Shown: positions 43,030 to 55,606, counted from the first letter of the stretch. The stretch: DNA of 64,000 bases from Ascarosepion bandense (GCA_037127315.1 JBBBDQ010001027.1:1652001-1716000), one strand, 5' to 3'. Translations and numbers: made by a program. The notes: generated by a model not told the origin, from the sequence alone.

Positions 43030-43725
43030 ATATTGTAATGGTTGTTACAATGGTTCATAACTTCATCGTATCACTACAAAAAATTTTCCCGTCTCACACA
43101 ACATTAACAGCAATCTCATCCACTTATAAATAGTAGTAAAATAAAAACTATCGACACTTCCTTAAAAAACCATATATCCCAATATAAGAATTAACTAAAC
43201 TAAACGAAAAAGTGACCTGTTTAAAACTAAGCTACCCCACACCCTTCTCCTAACCCAAAGCAGCATCTCTAGGACTATATACGGACGACTAGACTAAACT
43301 TCCACCTCACATTTACTTACACCATTTTCATTAACAGCGGCGCCACTCCAATCACACTTAGATAGCAGTAAAATAAACAAAAAATGTCCACCCTTCCTTA
43401 AAAAAACATAAACCACAATATAAGAACTACCCAGACAAAATAAATAAGGAACCTGTCTTAAACTAAGCTACCTCTCCTAACCCAAAGCTATATCTCTAAG
43501 GCTACAATACGGCCGACTAAATCAGAATAAGCTCCCACCCCTCATTCACTTAAACATCATATCACCATAAATAAACCGTTTTCACCATTTAATTTTCATT
43601 TCAACTTATCACCCGATGAGAAGCGCACGTAGCAGCTTCGAAACGCAAAAATTTTTGTGTAATGATACTATGAAGTTATAAACTATTCTAAAAAACCATT
43701 ACACTATATATATATATATCTATAT
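43030..43725. mobile_element. Element with inverted ends and a tandem 230-bp duplication
   Basis: 43033-43090 (GTAATGGTTGTTACAATGGT...ACTTCATCGTATCACTACA) is inverted at about 43640-43725. The interior holds two diverged copies of a unit of about 230 bp starting near 43102 and 43329, sharing AACTAAGCTACC, CCTAACCCAAAGC and ATCTCTA. No coding frame. Confidence 0.6.
43615..43664 (+). ncRNA. Hammerhead-like motif, U4 changed
   Basis: CCGATGA at 43615-43621 (CTGATGA expected), stem II GAAGC/GCTTC (5 bp, no extra base), GAAA at 43642-43645, then ACGCAAAAA/TTTTTGTGT as a loopless stem III. The core change predicts no activity. Confidence 0.35.
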
Positions 43726-43754
43726 AAAAACCATTACACTATATATATATATCT

Positions 43755-43810
<56 letters not shown>
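43706..43810. repeat. (TA)n cluster
   Basis: Broken TA runs with two copies of the ACCATTACACTATATATATA unit. Confidence 0.93.
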
Positions 43811-43815
<5 letters not shown>

Positions 43816-44264
43816 AAATCAGTTATTTATATTTAAGAGAAACCACCTAATAGGTGTAATCTTTTGTACAGAAAGTTTTCTAAGAATTCTTAAATTTCTA
43901 TATTTAATTTCCATGTTGTTTTACCCCCAAATGTGTACCCAGTAAACCCACAACGTTTATCTTAATCTGCTTGGGTTAGGGTTAAAGAACACCTGTTCCA
44001 CTTAAAACTATCAGGAAATTTCAGGGTTGCCAATTTTGAGCTTTTCACGTCGTGTTATCGGCGTGGATTTGGCGTGAGCTAACGCCTTGATGTACTTACG
44101 TCTCCGGTTGCCTTGGTCAGAGGGCTTACGAGGATCGCGTGGCGAAAAACAATGCTAAGGTGGTGGCCGATACGGTCGGTGTGAAATCACGGGAATTATG
44201 GCTGTGATATGATAACTTTGGAGTTAATGCAGCTGTGAAAAGTGAAATGGATTTGAGTGAAAGA
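43811..44264. other. Unassigned
   Basis: No gene or family recognised. Confidence 0.45.
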
Positions 44265-46780
44265 AAAGCGAGAGAAAGAAAAAAAAATTAGACAACAAAA
44301 GAATTAAAAGAGCAACACGAGAAGATAAAAATGGCGGAAGAAAAGAACGAGGGAAAAAAAGCGAAAGAGAAAGAAAGACATTGGAAAAAGCACAAGAAAA
44401 TTATTAAGAAGAGAAACATGGAGTTGAGGTGAGATGAGAAATCAATGGCGTAAAAGAAGAGAGAGAATGTAGTGGGGAGAAGATCAATGAAAATAAAATT
44501 AGTTTTAAAAGGAAGGAAGGAAGGAAGGAAGGAAGGAAGGAAGGAAGGAAGGAAAAGGGGAGGTAGGATGAAATAAAATGGAAGGAAGGAAAGAAGAAGG
44601 GAAAAACGAAAGGAAGGAAGGAAGGAAGGAAGGAAGGAAAGAAGGAAGGAAAAGGGGAGGTAGGATGAAATAAAATGGAAGGAAGGAAGGAAAGAAGAAG
44701 GGAAAAACGAAAGGAAGGAATAAAGGAAGGAAGGAAGGAAGGAAGGAAGGAAGGAAGGAAAAGGGGAGGTAGGATGAAATAAAATGGAAGTAAGAAAGGA
44801 AAGAAGAAGGGAAAAACGAAAGGAAGGAATAAAGGAAGGAAGGTAGGAAGGAAGGAAGGAAGGAAGGAAAAGGGGAGGTAGGATGAAATAAAATGGAAGG
44901 AAGGAAGGAAAGAAGAAGGGAAAACGAAAGGAAGGAATAAAGGAAGGAAGGAAGGAAGGAAAAGGGGAGGTAGGATGAAATAAAATGGAAGGAAGGAAGG
45001 AAAGAAGAAGGGAAAAACGAAAGGAAGGAATAAAGGAAGGAAGGAAGGAAGGAAAAGGGGAGGTAGGATGAAATAAAATGGAAGGAAGGAAGGAAAGAAG
45101 AAGGGAACAACGAAAGGAAGGAATAAAGGAAGGAAGGAAGGAAGGAAAAGGGGAGGTAGGATGAAATAAAATGGAAGGAAGGAAGGAAAGAAGAAGGGAA
45201 AAACGAAAGGAAGGAATAAAGGAAGGAAGGAAGGAAGGAAAAGGGGAGGTAGGATGAAATAAAATGGAAGGAAGGAAGGAAAGAAGAAGGGAAAAACGAA
45301 AGGAAGGAATAAAGGAAGGAAGGAAGGAAGGAAAAGGGGAGGTAGGATGAAATAAAATGGAAGGAAGGAAGGAAAGAAGAAGGGAAAAACGAAAGGAAGG
45401 AATAAAGGAAGGAAAGGAAGGAAGGAAGGAAGGAAGGAAGGAAGGAAAAGGGGAGGTAGGATGAAATAAAATGGAAGGAAGGAAGGAAGGAAAGAAGAAG
45501 GGAAAAACGAAAGGAAGGAATAAAGGAAGGAAGGAAGGAAGGAAGGAAGGAAAGAAGGAAGGAAAAGGGGAGGTAGGATGAAATAAAATGGAAGGAAGGA
45601 AGGAAAGAAGAAGGGAAAAACGAAAGGATGGAATAAAGGAAGGAAGGAAAGAAATTAAAGGAAGGAAGAAACGGAAATGGAAGGAAGGAAGGAAGGAAGG
45701 AAGGAAAGAAAGCAGGAAAAGAAAAGGAAAGAAAAGAAGAAACAGAAATGGAAAGAAGGAAGAAAAGAAGGAAAGGAAGGAAGGAAAAGAGGAGGTACGA
45801 TGAAAGGAAATGAAAGAGAGGGAGGAAGGAAGAAAAGAAAAGAAAAGAAAAGAAGAAAGGAAGGAATGAAAGAAGAAAGAAAGGAAGAGAAAAGGAAGGA
45901 AGTAAGAAAGGAAGGAAGGAAGGAATGAAGAAAAAGAGGCCATAGGATTAAAGAAGAAAAGAAGAAAGAAAGGGAAAATAAAGAAAGAAGAAAGGAAGAA
46001 AGGAAGAAAGAAAGGCAGGAAGGAAGGAAGTGAAAGAAAAGGTAGGATGAGAGAAAGGAAGAAATGAAGGAAAGAAGGAAAAAGAGGTAGGATGAAAGGA
46101 ATAAAGAAAGGATAGAAAAAAGGAAGAAAGGGAAATGGAAAGAAGGAAGGAAAGAGGGAAGTAAGGAAAGAAAATGGAAGAGATGCAAAAATTAAAGAAA
46201 GAATGACGAAGGAAGAAATGAAAGAGAAATAGCGAACGATAAATAACGATGAAGAAATGCAAAAACAAAAAAGCGTAAAAAGAAATAAACAAGAACGGTA
46301 TGAAGGAAGGACAAAGAGAAGGAGGAATGAAGAAAGAAAGGAAGTGAGAAAAGAAAAGAAAGAAAGTATGGAATGAAAGAGGGAGATAGGAAGGAGGGTA
46401 GGAGGGAAGAAGGACAAAGAGAAAAAAGAAAGAAGATAGAAAGAAAAAAGGAGGGAAGGAAGAAAAAGAAGAAAATAAAAGAAGTGAGAAAAGAAAGAAC
46501 GTATAGAATAAACGAGGGAGAAAGGAAGGAAGAAGGGAAAAAAGAAGAAGGAAAAGGAAGTGGAAAGAAAGAATAAAAAGAAAGCAAGAGACTAAAAGAA
46601 AGGAATGCAGGAAAAAACGAAAGAAGAAGAAAGGAGGAAGGACTGAAGAAAGGAAAAAAGTGAAAGAGACAAGAAAAGAAAGAAAGATGAAGGAAAGAAT
46701 AAGAAACGATAAATAACGATAAAGAATAAAAATCAAACGAACAAAAAAACGTGAAGAAGAATAAGAATCAAGTACAAATA
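44265..46780. repeat. Polypurine tract with roughly 93-bp higher-order unit
   Basis: 44.5-45.6 kb is built from (GGAA)n plus the fixed phrases GGGGAGGTAGGATGAAATAA and AAGAAGGGAAAAACGAAAGG. The phrase AGGTAGGATG recurs at 44561, 44658, 44767, 44876, 44968, 45061, 45154, 45247, 45340, 45454 and 45571: a core of 92-93-bp steps, longer where GGAA has expanded. To 46780 the tract is irregular AAAGG/GAAAG. Very long reverse frames (Phe/Leu/Pro/Ser) are compositional. Confidence 0.95.
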
Positions 46781-46799
46781 ACACATCCTTCAATAAATT

Positions 46800-46912
46800 C
46801 AGGGCCTAACTAATAAAACAACTTTTAGGCAAAATTCAACTTTATTAATCAACATAGTCTCCTTCTAAGGTGTTAAACTGATTCCAACAATTCTCTAACG
46901 ATACCTTCTTTG
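46800..46912 (-). mobile_element. Mariner 3' remnant
   Basis: The minus strand encodes SLENCWNQFNTLEGDYVD, like a mariner transposase C-terminus, and the plus strand TATTAATCAACATAGTCTCC is the familiar 3' region. It abuts the LINE 3' end. Confidence 0.55.
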
Positions 46913-47310
46913 TTTGAATCCCTGTGCCTCTTCTATAAATACTTTCACGGCTTCTGCTCTGATGAACTTAAATCACTGGTGCCCCCTAGGTGTGAGTTCG
47001 CACGAGATACTAGATTGGCAACTAGGTCCCACCCTTTTACAGTGAAACTGATGAAATATAACCGCAATTTCTACTCCAACAGCTTCTTTTCTCGCACTTC
47101 CCGCCCGTGGAATTCCCTTCCACATGCTTGCTTCTCCGACGGCTATAACCTCCAGGAGTTTAAATGTAAGGTCAATAGACACACTACCTAACACACTAAC
47201 CCTCCCATTCTCTCCAACTCTCCCCCTATGTACATCCTAACTCATCTATCGCCCTGTGTAACCCCCTGCGCTATAGTGGCAGTGGAATGCCTTGCTAGGG
47301 GTGACATGAT
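46905..47310 (+). mobile_element. Jockey-like LINE 3' end
   Basis: Frame 46910-47191: LCLFYKYFHGFCSDELKSLV, SRTSRPWNSLPHACFSDGYN, LQEFKCKVNRHTT, then the 3' UTR with GTAACCCCCTGCGCTATAGT and the terminus at about 47310. 5' truncated, with an open C-terminal frame. Confidence 0.82.
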
Positions 47311-47797
47311 TAATATATATATATATAGATAATAAATTGCATACATTGTGTCAGTTTATTTTGAACAAAATTTGTTCATACTCACGGATAATGTTTCGCT
47401 TATTATAATTGAAAGATGTCAGAAAGGAGCTGTAACTTTGACAGATGATTTTATTATTCATAATTCGATGTTCCCAGGTACTTTCAATCTCCTTCCGAGA
47501 TTGTCTTCAGGGGTGTGAGTTGGCTTTCCGCGGCCGGTAGGATCAAAGTGCAGTATCTGAGAACAGATATTCACTTCCTGCTCACGGGTAAGCAGGTTTG
47601 GAAACAATGACTAGCTTTGGACAAGCAACGACAATCTAAGACTGTCTTGGTACCCAGTTACTGCGTTGGCGGGGGCTGGATAATTTTTGTCCAGTTACCC
47701 GAGCGTTCGGGCCCGGGATCCACACTTTAAAAACCCGACTTTGTGTCACATCTCACCTCAGTGGGGGAGGATGGGTAAATATATTTTAACATATGTA
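47311..47797. other. Unassigned, with hammerhead-like motif at 47480-47510 (-)
   Basis: A short TA run at 47312-47326. On the minus strand CTGAAGA (47504-47510), an extra C, a 6-bp stem AATCTC/GAGATT with GGAAG loop, then GAAA (47482-47485). The G after the putative stem III does not suit the cleavage site. The rest is unassigned, GC-richer than average. Confidence 0.4.
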
Positions 47798-47799
47798 TA

Positions 47800-48354
47800 C
47801 AGGATGACATCAAAATGGGAATTTTTGAAGTGTGTATTGGCAGATATGAGCGAGTGGCAGCGTTGCGAAACAGTGGCCTCGCGAAGTAAACACTCTGCCA
47901 TTTCAGTGACCATCGATCAAAATGAATTTCTAAGCAAGTTATGGATGTCAGATGAAACCCATCTCCATCTCACAGGTTACGTGAATATGCAGAACAACCG
48001 TTATTGGGCAGACACAAATCCTAATGAAGTTCATGAGCGCCCTTTACACGCTAGTAAGGTGACAATATGGTGTGCTGTTTCATTACATGGGGTCATTGGA
48101 CCTTTTTGTTTTTAAATGAACAGGTGATCTCAGTCACTGTCAATGTCTCAGCAGCAGATTTTAAGAATTCATTCGTACAGGAGGACGCCATCTACAGGGC
48201 GTAATTTTAAAAAAAAATGAAAATTCCATCATTGTTTCTAAAATGGTATGTTTTAATGTTGCAATAACTTTGAATAACATACTTTTTCACACTTCACTCT
48301 TGGTTTTGTTGGATTGTTAAAAAGTTCCCGTTTTTTTTTGTTTTTTTTTTTTTG
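47800..48354 (+). mobile_element. Mariner-like deletion derivative
   Basis: TA target at 47798, then CAGGATGACATCAAAATGGG as the left end; the right end near 48354 is degraded but keeps AAAAAGTTCCCG. The frame contains MSDETHLHLTGYVNMQNNRY, WADTNPNEVHERPLHASKVT and WCAVSLHGVIGP, the first catalytic region (D of SDE) of a mariner/IS630-type transposase. The HTH and the second and third catalytic residues are deleted. Confidence 0.8.
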
Positions 48355-48629
48355 GTATATGTTAAGTAATGGCTATCACTCGATCTTAGCAATGATCGCT
48401 TGATCCATCTTCAAATATGGACATCAAGGATAAGTTTTCAAGTTCTGCTTGGGTCTTATATCGTTTTGCTCAATGCAGCAAACTTAGGCAGTGACGTGTA
48501 ATAATGAATGACTTCTCCCTGCGTGTGATGTCTTTAAGTGATTTTGGAGGAGGACTCTCAATTTTAGACAGACGCGATCGAATTCATTACATGCTCGATC
48601 AAATTTTATACAACACAATTCTGCTCATC
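48355..48629. other. Unassigned
   Basis: No feature recognised. Confidence 0.5.
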
Positions 48630-49000
48630 AGAGAGAGAGAGAGAGAGAGAGAGAGAATAAGGTAGATAATAAGAGAGATAGTATGGGGGAGTATGAGAGA
48701 GAATGAAAGATAGAGTAACGTAGATAGCAAGAGAAAGAATAAGAGAGAGAATGAAAGAGAGAGAGAGAGAGAGAGAGAGAAGAAAAAGAAATTTTGAAAA
48801 AGAGAAAGGGGAAAGAATGAAGAAGAGTGTAAGGAAGAGAATGAGAGAGACATAGTAAAGGAGATAACGAGAAAGAGGGAGAGAATAAGTGAGAGAATGA
48901 GAGGAAGAATAAGAGAGGGAACTAGAGAGAGAGAGAGAGAGTAAATAAAATAATGGCAAAGTGAGATTAAGCGAAAGAATAGAGAGACAGAGTAATGGAG

Positions 49001-49031
<31 letters not shown>

Positions 49032-49600
49032 ATACGCTAAAGAATTAGAGAAAGAGAGAGAGTGGGAGAGAGAATAAAAATGAGAATAAGAGAGATAGCA
49101 AGGAAGAATAAGTAAGGTAAATAATGAGAGAGAAACAGAGTAAGAGTGTTAACTAGAGTGAGAGAGAATAAGTAAAAGAATGAAAGATTTAGAAATGAAG
49201 AGAATAAGAGAGAGTAAGAGATAGAACGAGAGAGAGAGAGAGAGAAATTAAAGAAGAACGATAGAGAATAAGAAGGAGAAAAAGTGAGATAATGGAGATA
49301 ATGAGAGGGAGAGTGAGCATGGGAAATAATGAAAGAGAGGCAGGATAAGGACGATAACGAGAGAGAGAGAGAGTACATGAGAAAGAATGAGAATGAGAGT
49401 AAGGATGAGAGTGAGACAGAGTAAAAAAGATAACGAAGAAGAGAGAATAAGAGAGAGAATGTTAGTGAGAATAAGAAAGAGAATGAGAGATATTAATGGA
49501 AATAATGAGAGAGAGAGAGAGAGAGAGAGAGTAACGTAAAGAATGAGAGAGTGACAGAGTAAGAGAGATAACGCAAGGGAGAGAGAGAAGAGAGGAAGAC
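48630..49600. repeat. GA-rich purine tract
   Basis: GA runs interspersed with GAGAATGAGA, GATAACGAGA and GAATAAG words; loosely repetitive without a fixed period. Confidence 0.95.
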
Positions 49601-49990
49601 AGCGAGAAAAGCGTTGTCTTTCTCAAAACACCTGCGCGGTCATGAACCAGCTATTTTCAAATGATTTTATTGACATCAATATGAATAACGTAGACCATTT
49701 GAGATTGCCAAAAAATGTTCCAAAAGTTGTAATGAATTAAACAACACGTGTGTCTGTTTCAAGACATACTTTTTCATTTTTGTTGAGTTTCATGTTTTAT
49801 AGCGTGGCTCTTATAATCCTAAAATGGCAAAGCATTTCTCTTCGATGTGACTAGATACAAATTAGAGGTATTATTTCCAGAAATGAAACCCAATGACGCT
49901 TCATCTATGTTAATGGCTTCAGCAATCTTTGCATCTCTTCAGAGAATGTTATTTTGTCGCGTAGTCTCATTTCACATATCTATATTTATT
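49601..49990. other. Unassigned
   Basis: No feature recognised. Confidence 0.45.
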
Positions 49991-50008
49991 AAAGGCAAGA
50001 TGTTTATG

Positions 50009-50039
<31 letters not shown>

Positions 50040-50820
50040 ATGTCCTTTATACAAATCCACAATTTTTATCCGATTCTCACCATACTTCATACACATATTC
50101 TTTAGGTATTTTTTATTTTTTCCGATTTCTCCCCGATATCAAGATCAGGACTTCAGCCCTTGCTGCAGAATTTGCTCTAACTTGGTAAAATTATAGTTTT
50201 TAGCCTCAAATATTAGTAGATCTTCTCAGACGACTCATTTTCCCCGATATCGGAAATCGATATCCCTCTATATTCTATCGAATCTGATCAAAAACCGATA
50301 TTGAACTATCAGTATGGCTCATTTTCTCCAATTGTACTCTCGACGGGTACGATAAGTTTCCATGGACTTACTTAGCTTAGTTTATCCTTAGATGACTTAT
50401 TTGACTTCGATATTGAAAATCGATACCCCGATATTCTATCGAGTCTGATCAAAATCAGGTTTTCAGCCCTTTAATTTTTGTTTTTGTTTTTGATTTTGCT
50501 CTAAGTATCATTGCTGAGATTAAGAACTACAATTGTATAATTGTAGTTCTTAGTCTAAGCAATGATATCATTTACTCATAGGTTTTATTTAGCCTTCAAA
50601 ATTCAGTTTGAGACGGAAAACTTATCTGACATCGATACCAGGAAATCAAAATTTGACTTATATCCATTCATTTTTCTTTCTGTTTGCGGTTTCGCTTTAA
50701 CTGGAAACAACTATTTCATTTTAGTCTTTCGTACCAACGTCCAAAGAGTCTGAGCTCCAGGACCGTGGATTAGTTACAAAGCTTTCATTACACCCAATCA
50801 ACGCCAGGCTATACTGCTAG
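49991..50820 (+). mobile_element. Helitron-like element with internal fold-back
   Basis: Starts AAAGGCAAGATGTTTATGTG and ends GGCTATACTGCTAG followed by T. It parallels 12855-13678 over most of its length. The palindrome at 50507-50571 is an insertion relative to that copy. Confidence 0.62.
50507..50571. repeat. Near-perfect 28-bp inverted repeat
   Basis: ATCATTGCT...AAGAACTACAATT and AATTGTAGTTCTTA...AGCAATGAT flank a 4-nt loop. Related elements have only the right arm. Confidence 0.9.
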
Positions 50821-51226
50821 TAATAAAACAAAATCCTGCGTTTCATTATCGTTCGGCTTCAACATGTCTTAAGAAGGTGTGCCTACTTTGACCAGATTGA
50901 TGAGAATATCATATGACGATTTCCGCCTGGGAGCAAGGCTTCTGATCAGAAGATCGGATGTGATGAGGAGAAATGAAGCACTATTTAATTGCTGTTGTTA
51001 CGAGGTCCACCCTCACCCGGTGTCGTAATACACGTTAGGGTCCCAACTATTGGCAAATAGGGAACCATAAAAAAAATACAAAAAGCACTATGAAATTATA
51101 AAAATACATTTCTATAGTAAAATGCCAGTAATACATTTTTATATAAAAATACCAGAGATATATATCATAGTAAAATTAGCAACAATATATTTTGAAAGCA
51201 AGATAAATAGCAATACATTTTATAGT
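50821..51226. other. Unassigned
   Basis: Repeated phrases ATACATTTTTATA at 51100-51220; otherwise nothing recognised. Confidence 0.45.
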
Positions 51227-51227
51227 A

Positions 51228-52096
51228 CAGGGTGACCCAAAAGCGGGAACTTTTTAACAATCCGATAAAACCAGGAGTGAAGTAAGAAAAATATTTTATT
51301 CAAAGTAATTGAAACCTTAAAACATGCCATTTAAGAAGCAATGATGGAATTTTCATTTTTTTAAAATTATGTTCTGTAGATGGCGTCCTCTTGTATGATT
51401 GCATTCTTGAAATCTGCTGTTGAGATTCCTCATTGACCGCTGCAAGATCTCAGCTGGGATACTGTGAATTTAATCCTGAATTCTCTGTTTTAACTCCTTC
51501 AGAGTTCTTGGTTGAGTCGTGTACACTTTACTCTTGAGATGGCCCCACGAGAAAAAAATCACAAACGGACAAATCTGGTGATCTAAGGGGCCATAGAACA
51601 TTACCAAATCTTGAGCACACGGTTACCGAACAATTCTCACACAGCCTCCAATGATTGCCATGCAGTGTGTGATGTCGCTCCATCCTGTTGAAACCAAGTT
51701 TCTTGAACGTGTGAAAAATTGTTCAATTCAAGTGTCTCTACATAATGATTCTCAGTGACATTGACTGAGATCTCCTGTTCATTTTCAAAAAATAAGGTCC
51801 AATGATTCCATGTAATGAAACAGCACACCATACTGGCACCTTACTAGCGTGTAAATGGCGCTCATGAAATTCATTAGGATTTGTCTGCCCAGTAACGGTA
51901 GTTTGGCTTATTCACGTAACCTGTGAGATGAAAATGGGTCTCATCTGACAGCCATAACTTGTTTAAAAATTCATCTGGATCCATGGCTATTGAAATGGCA
52001 GTGTTTACTTCGTGAGGCCACTGTTTCACAGTGCTGCCACTTGCTCACGTCTGACAATACACACTTCAGAAATTCCCGTTTTTTGGGGTCACCCCG
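51228..52096 (-). mobile_element. Mariner-like element, internally deleted
   Basis: TA duplications at 51226-51227 and 52097-52098; TIRs CAGGGTGACCCAAAAGCGGG and, in reverse at the right, CGGGGTGACCCCAAAAAACG. The minus strand encodes WLSDETHFHLTGYVNK, FQQDGATSHTAWQSLEAV (second catalytic D), and the third-D region near ITRFVRL in broken frame. The N-terminal HTH is absent. 869 bp. Confidence 0.87.
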
Positions 52097-52098
52097 TA

Positions 52099-53159
52099 CT
52101 TGTTTCAAATCAGATTAATTATACTTTAAATCAGCTAATATTCCTCAGATAAGGTTTCAGAAAAGTATATTTTATTTTTGAAAATTTTTTATTACAGAAT
52201 TACATTACAATGAAAGTTGCTTAAAAAAAAGGTGCTTATCAGCTATTTTTAAAAAAAAAATCAATTCCAATCTATCCTTTCTGTTTGAAATACATCAGAG
52301 TATTTTGCTTACTGGAAAGAGCAAATTCAATCCTTTTAACTTCCAATTAAAGCAAAAAATTTTAATTTTTAAAAATTCGTTTTAAACTTTAGGTATCACA
52401 GATTAGAGGTCCCTATTTTTATTGTGTTGCTTTATATTAAAAATTGCATTCCTGTCCCTTTTTAATTTTGTATTTCTGCCAGAGATGGCTAGAAAAATGT
52501 ACAAATATTTGAATGACTCTTAGTTATTTGGTCAGATGTCATCAAATTTGTGAACTTAATTTAAAAAAAGAAAAAAATGTTTCCCCCAAACCAAGTCCTT
52601 CCCTGCGGTGATGTCAAAGATGAATGATGTTTTATTTCCAATGAAACCGCAGATTTTGGGACCAGTTTAAAAAAAAAAAAAAACCCTGAACTGTTTCTGA
52701 TAAAAACAATTCATTGTTGCTTCCTTTTCTTATAGATGATCTTTTTTTTTTTAACTTGATCAGGAAACTTAAGATTTGTAAAAGAGTACACTAAAATGAT
52801 ACTCACATTTTCTCAATTGAATGAATTTGTAAGAATTTTGTCAAACCCAAACATGCAAATAGGGCTATTCAAAATTTATCCAAAAAGGAACTGTCAACAA
52901 AAGGTCTGTTTGCATGCAGAATTGCAACAATGTTTATTACCATCATTGAGAAACTTCTAGCAAAGTCTCCTGCTTAGATACCCTCTTGTAAGATCACTTG
53001 CATGACTGAACTCTGGATCTATTTGTAAAAAAAAAAAAAAAAATCTCACATAAAAGACTGTTGAAAAAGATGTTTTTCCCGCACATGATGGACAAGTAAG
53101 CCAGTGTAGCTGTGATGACCTCATCAGTCGGTACAAAAGGTTAGAGAAAGAGGCTGCTG
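52099..53159. other. Unassigned 1.06-kb stretch
   Basis: A- and T-runs, no open frame of note, no terminal repeats recognised. It may be the remains of an older transposon because mariner fragments flank it. Confidence 0.4.
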
Positions 53160-53324
53160 GAAATATTGAAAATGGGCCTCATCTGACATCCATAACTTGC
53201 TTAGAAATTCATTTTGATTTATGGTTACTGAAATGGCAGAGTGTTTACCTGTTTCGCAGTGCTGCCATTAACCCATATCTGCCAATATACACTTTAAAAA
53301 ATCCCGTTTTTTTGGGTTACCCTG
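53160..53324 (-). mobile_element. Mariner-like 5' end fragment
   Basis: The terminus CAGGGTAACCCAAAAAAACG (reverse) at 53324 next to TA, then sequence matching the 52.0-kb copy up to the SDE region (MSDEAHFQ). Confidence 0.75.
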
Positions 53325-53365
53325 TATATGAATCTATAACTATTTTAAAACCTTTTTTATTTATA

Positions 53366-53600
53366 TAGTTTTAAATCATCTAGAGTTCTTGGTCGAGTTG
53401 TGTACACTTTACTTTTAAGATAGTCCCACAAGAAAAACATCACAAACGGACAAATCTGTCGATCTAGGAGGCCATGGAACATTACCGAATCCTGAGATCC
53501 CCCGGTTACCGTACAATATTTGCACAGCAATAGGAATAGGTTTGAATGCGTATTGTGGCACACACCAAACATGAAAAGGCAGATCAGATGTTGACAAGGT
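53366..53600 (-). mobile_element. Mariner-like C-terminal fragment
   Basis: Minus strand reads PRSTDLSVCDVFL, FFLWDYLKSKVYTTRPRTLD and DLK: the third catalytic D region and C-terminus of the same transposase, in shifted frames. Confidence 0.75.
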
Positions 53601-54324
53601 ATTTTATGGGCACAAAAGTAAGCATAAATACTCCTCGCTGTGTATTAAAGATGTTACGGATAATAAGGTAAGCGCATATTAACCCATACTCAGAAAGAGT
53701 TTGAGAAAACTTTTTTAAGTAAAAAAATATATGCTAAATTATCGGTTCATTAACCATCAAAGGCAACTACAGCAATTCACTTGTCTCTGTACACTTTAAC
53801 CAAGAGTTTCATAGCATTGATGATATCAGGTGCGGGTTTTTAGCAGCTTAATTTAAGAGCTTTCAAAATAGCACGGATGTAAGTTGAACAACAATTTCAA
53901 AATAGAATCATACATTAAAGGATTAAACAGGATTTGAATTTACTCAGAGAATAGTTTCCAAACCGATCCCTCTACAAAACCCTCACAACTCTAATCAGGA
54001 AAAGCTATTCGGCCAAGATGATTTTTTTACAGAAATACAACGCATGAGAAAAAAACAAAAAAAAACAAAAGACCAACAGCAAAAAAAAGTGCGCCCAAAT
54101 TCGTCTCGATGAAAAAGGACACAGGCGTATCCCGAAATTCAGATTTAAATTCATTCTATTTCTCGTCTCGTCGAAAAAGGACGTCTGAGTGTCCAAAAAT
54201 TCTTTCTCTTCGTGCTTCAATTTATTCAAAAGGCTAATATATAATAAATAGCACCAATTTTATTGCTAATAATGTTATCATTCTGTTGCCTGTTAATTCC
54301 TTAAATTTAATTAACCGCCATATA
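53601..54324. other. Unassigned
   Basis: An imperfect duplication of TCGTCTCGATGAAAAAGGAC at 54099 and 54163. No gene recognised. Confidence 0.4.
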
Positions 54325-54327
54325 AAG

Positions 54328-54362
<35 letters not shown>

Positions 54363-54396
54363 CTCTCTCTCATTCTTTATCTCTCTCTCTCATTCT

Positions 54397-54454
<58 letters not shown>

Positions 54455-54465
54455 CAGTGTGTTCA

Positions 54466-54511
<46 letters not shown>

Positions 54512-54522
54512 AGTCTGTTTCT

Positions 54523-54569
<47 letters not shown>

Positions 54570-54580
54570 CAGTCTGTTCA

Positions 54581-54629
<49 letters not shown>

Positions 54630-54640
54630 CAGTCTGTTCA

Positions 54641-54693
<53 letters not shown>

Positions 54694-54704
54694 CAGTCTG
54701 TTCA

Positions 54705-54769
<65 letters not shown>

Positions 54770-54780
54770 CAGTCTGTTCA

Positions 54781-54833
<53 letters not shown>

Positions 54834-54844
54834 CAGTCTGTTCA

Positions 54845-54881
<37 letters not shown>

Positions 54882-54892
54882 CAGTCTGTTCA

Positions 54893-54940
<48 letters not shown>

Positions 54941-54952
54941 GCAGCCTGTTCA

Positions 54953-55013
<61 letters not shown>

Positions 55014-55061
55014 CAGTCTGTTCATATCTATCTATCTATCTATCTATCTCAGTCTGTTCTA

Positions 55062-55094
<33 letters not shown>

Positions 55095-55105
55095 CAGTCT
55101 GTTCA

Positions 55106-55150
<45 letters not shown>

Positions 55151-55197
55151 CAGTCTGTTCATATCTATCTATCTATCTATCTATCTCAGTCTGTTCA

Positions 55198-55254
<57 letters not shown>

Positions 55255-55265
55255 CAGTCTGTTCA

Positions 55266-55300
<35 letters not shown>

Positions 55301-55313
55301 GTCAGTCTGTTCA

Positions 55314-55350
<37 letters not shown>

Positions 55351-55417
55351 CAGTCTGTTCATATCTATCTCAGTCTGTTCATATCTATCTATCTATCTAT
55401 CTATCTCATTCTGTTCA

Positions 55418-55480
<63 letters not shown>

Positions 55481-55493
55481 GTCAGTCTGTTCA

Positions 55494-55542
<49 letters not shown>

Positions 55543-55555
55543 CAGTCTGTTTTGT

Positions 55556-55606
<51 letters not shown>

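Noticed and set aside
44288..46417. 709-codon reverse frame rich in Phe, Leu, Pro and Ser
   Set aside because: Entirely within the purine tract; follows from (TTCC)n composition.
48599..49378. Reverse frames of Leu and Ser in the GA tract
   Set aside because: Low complexity from (CT)n on the reverse strand.
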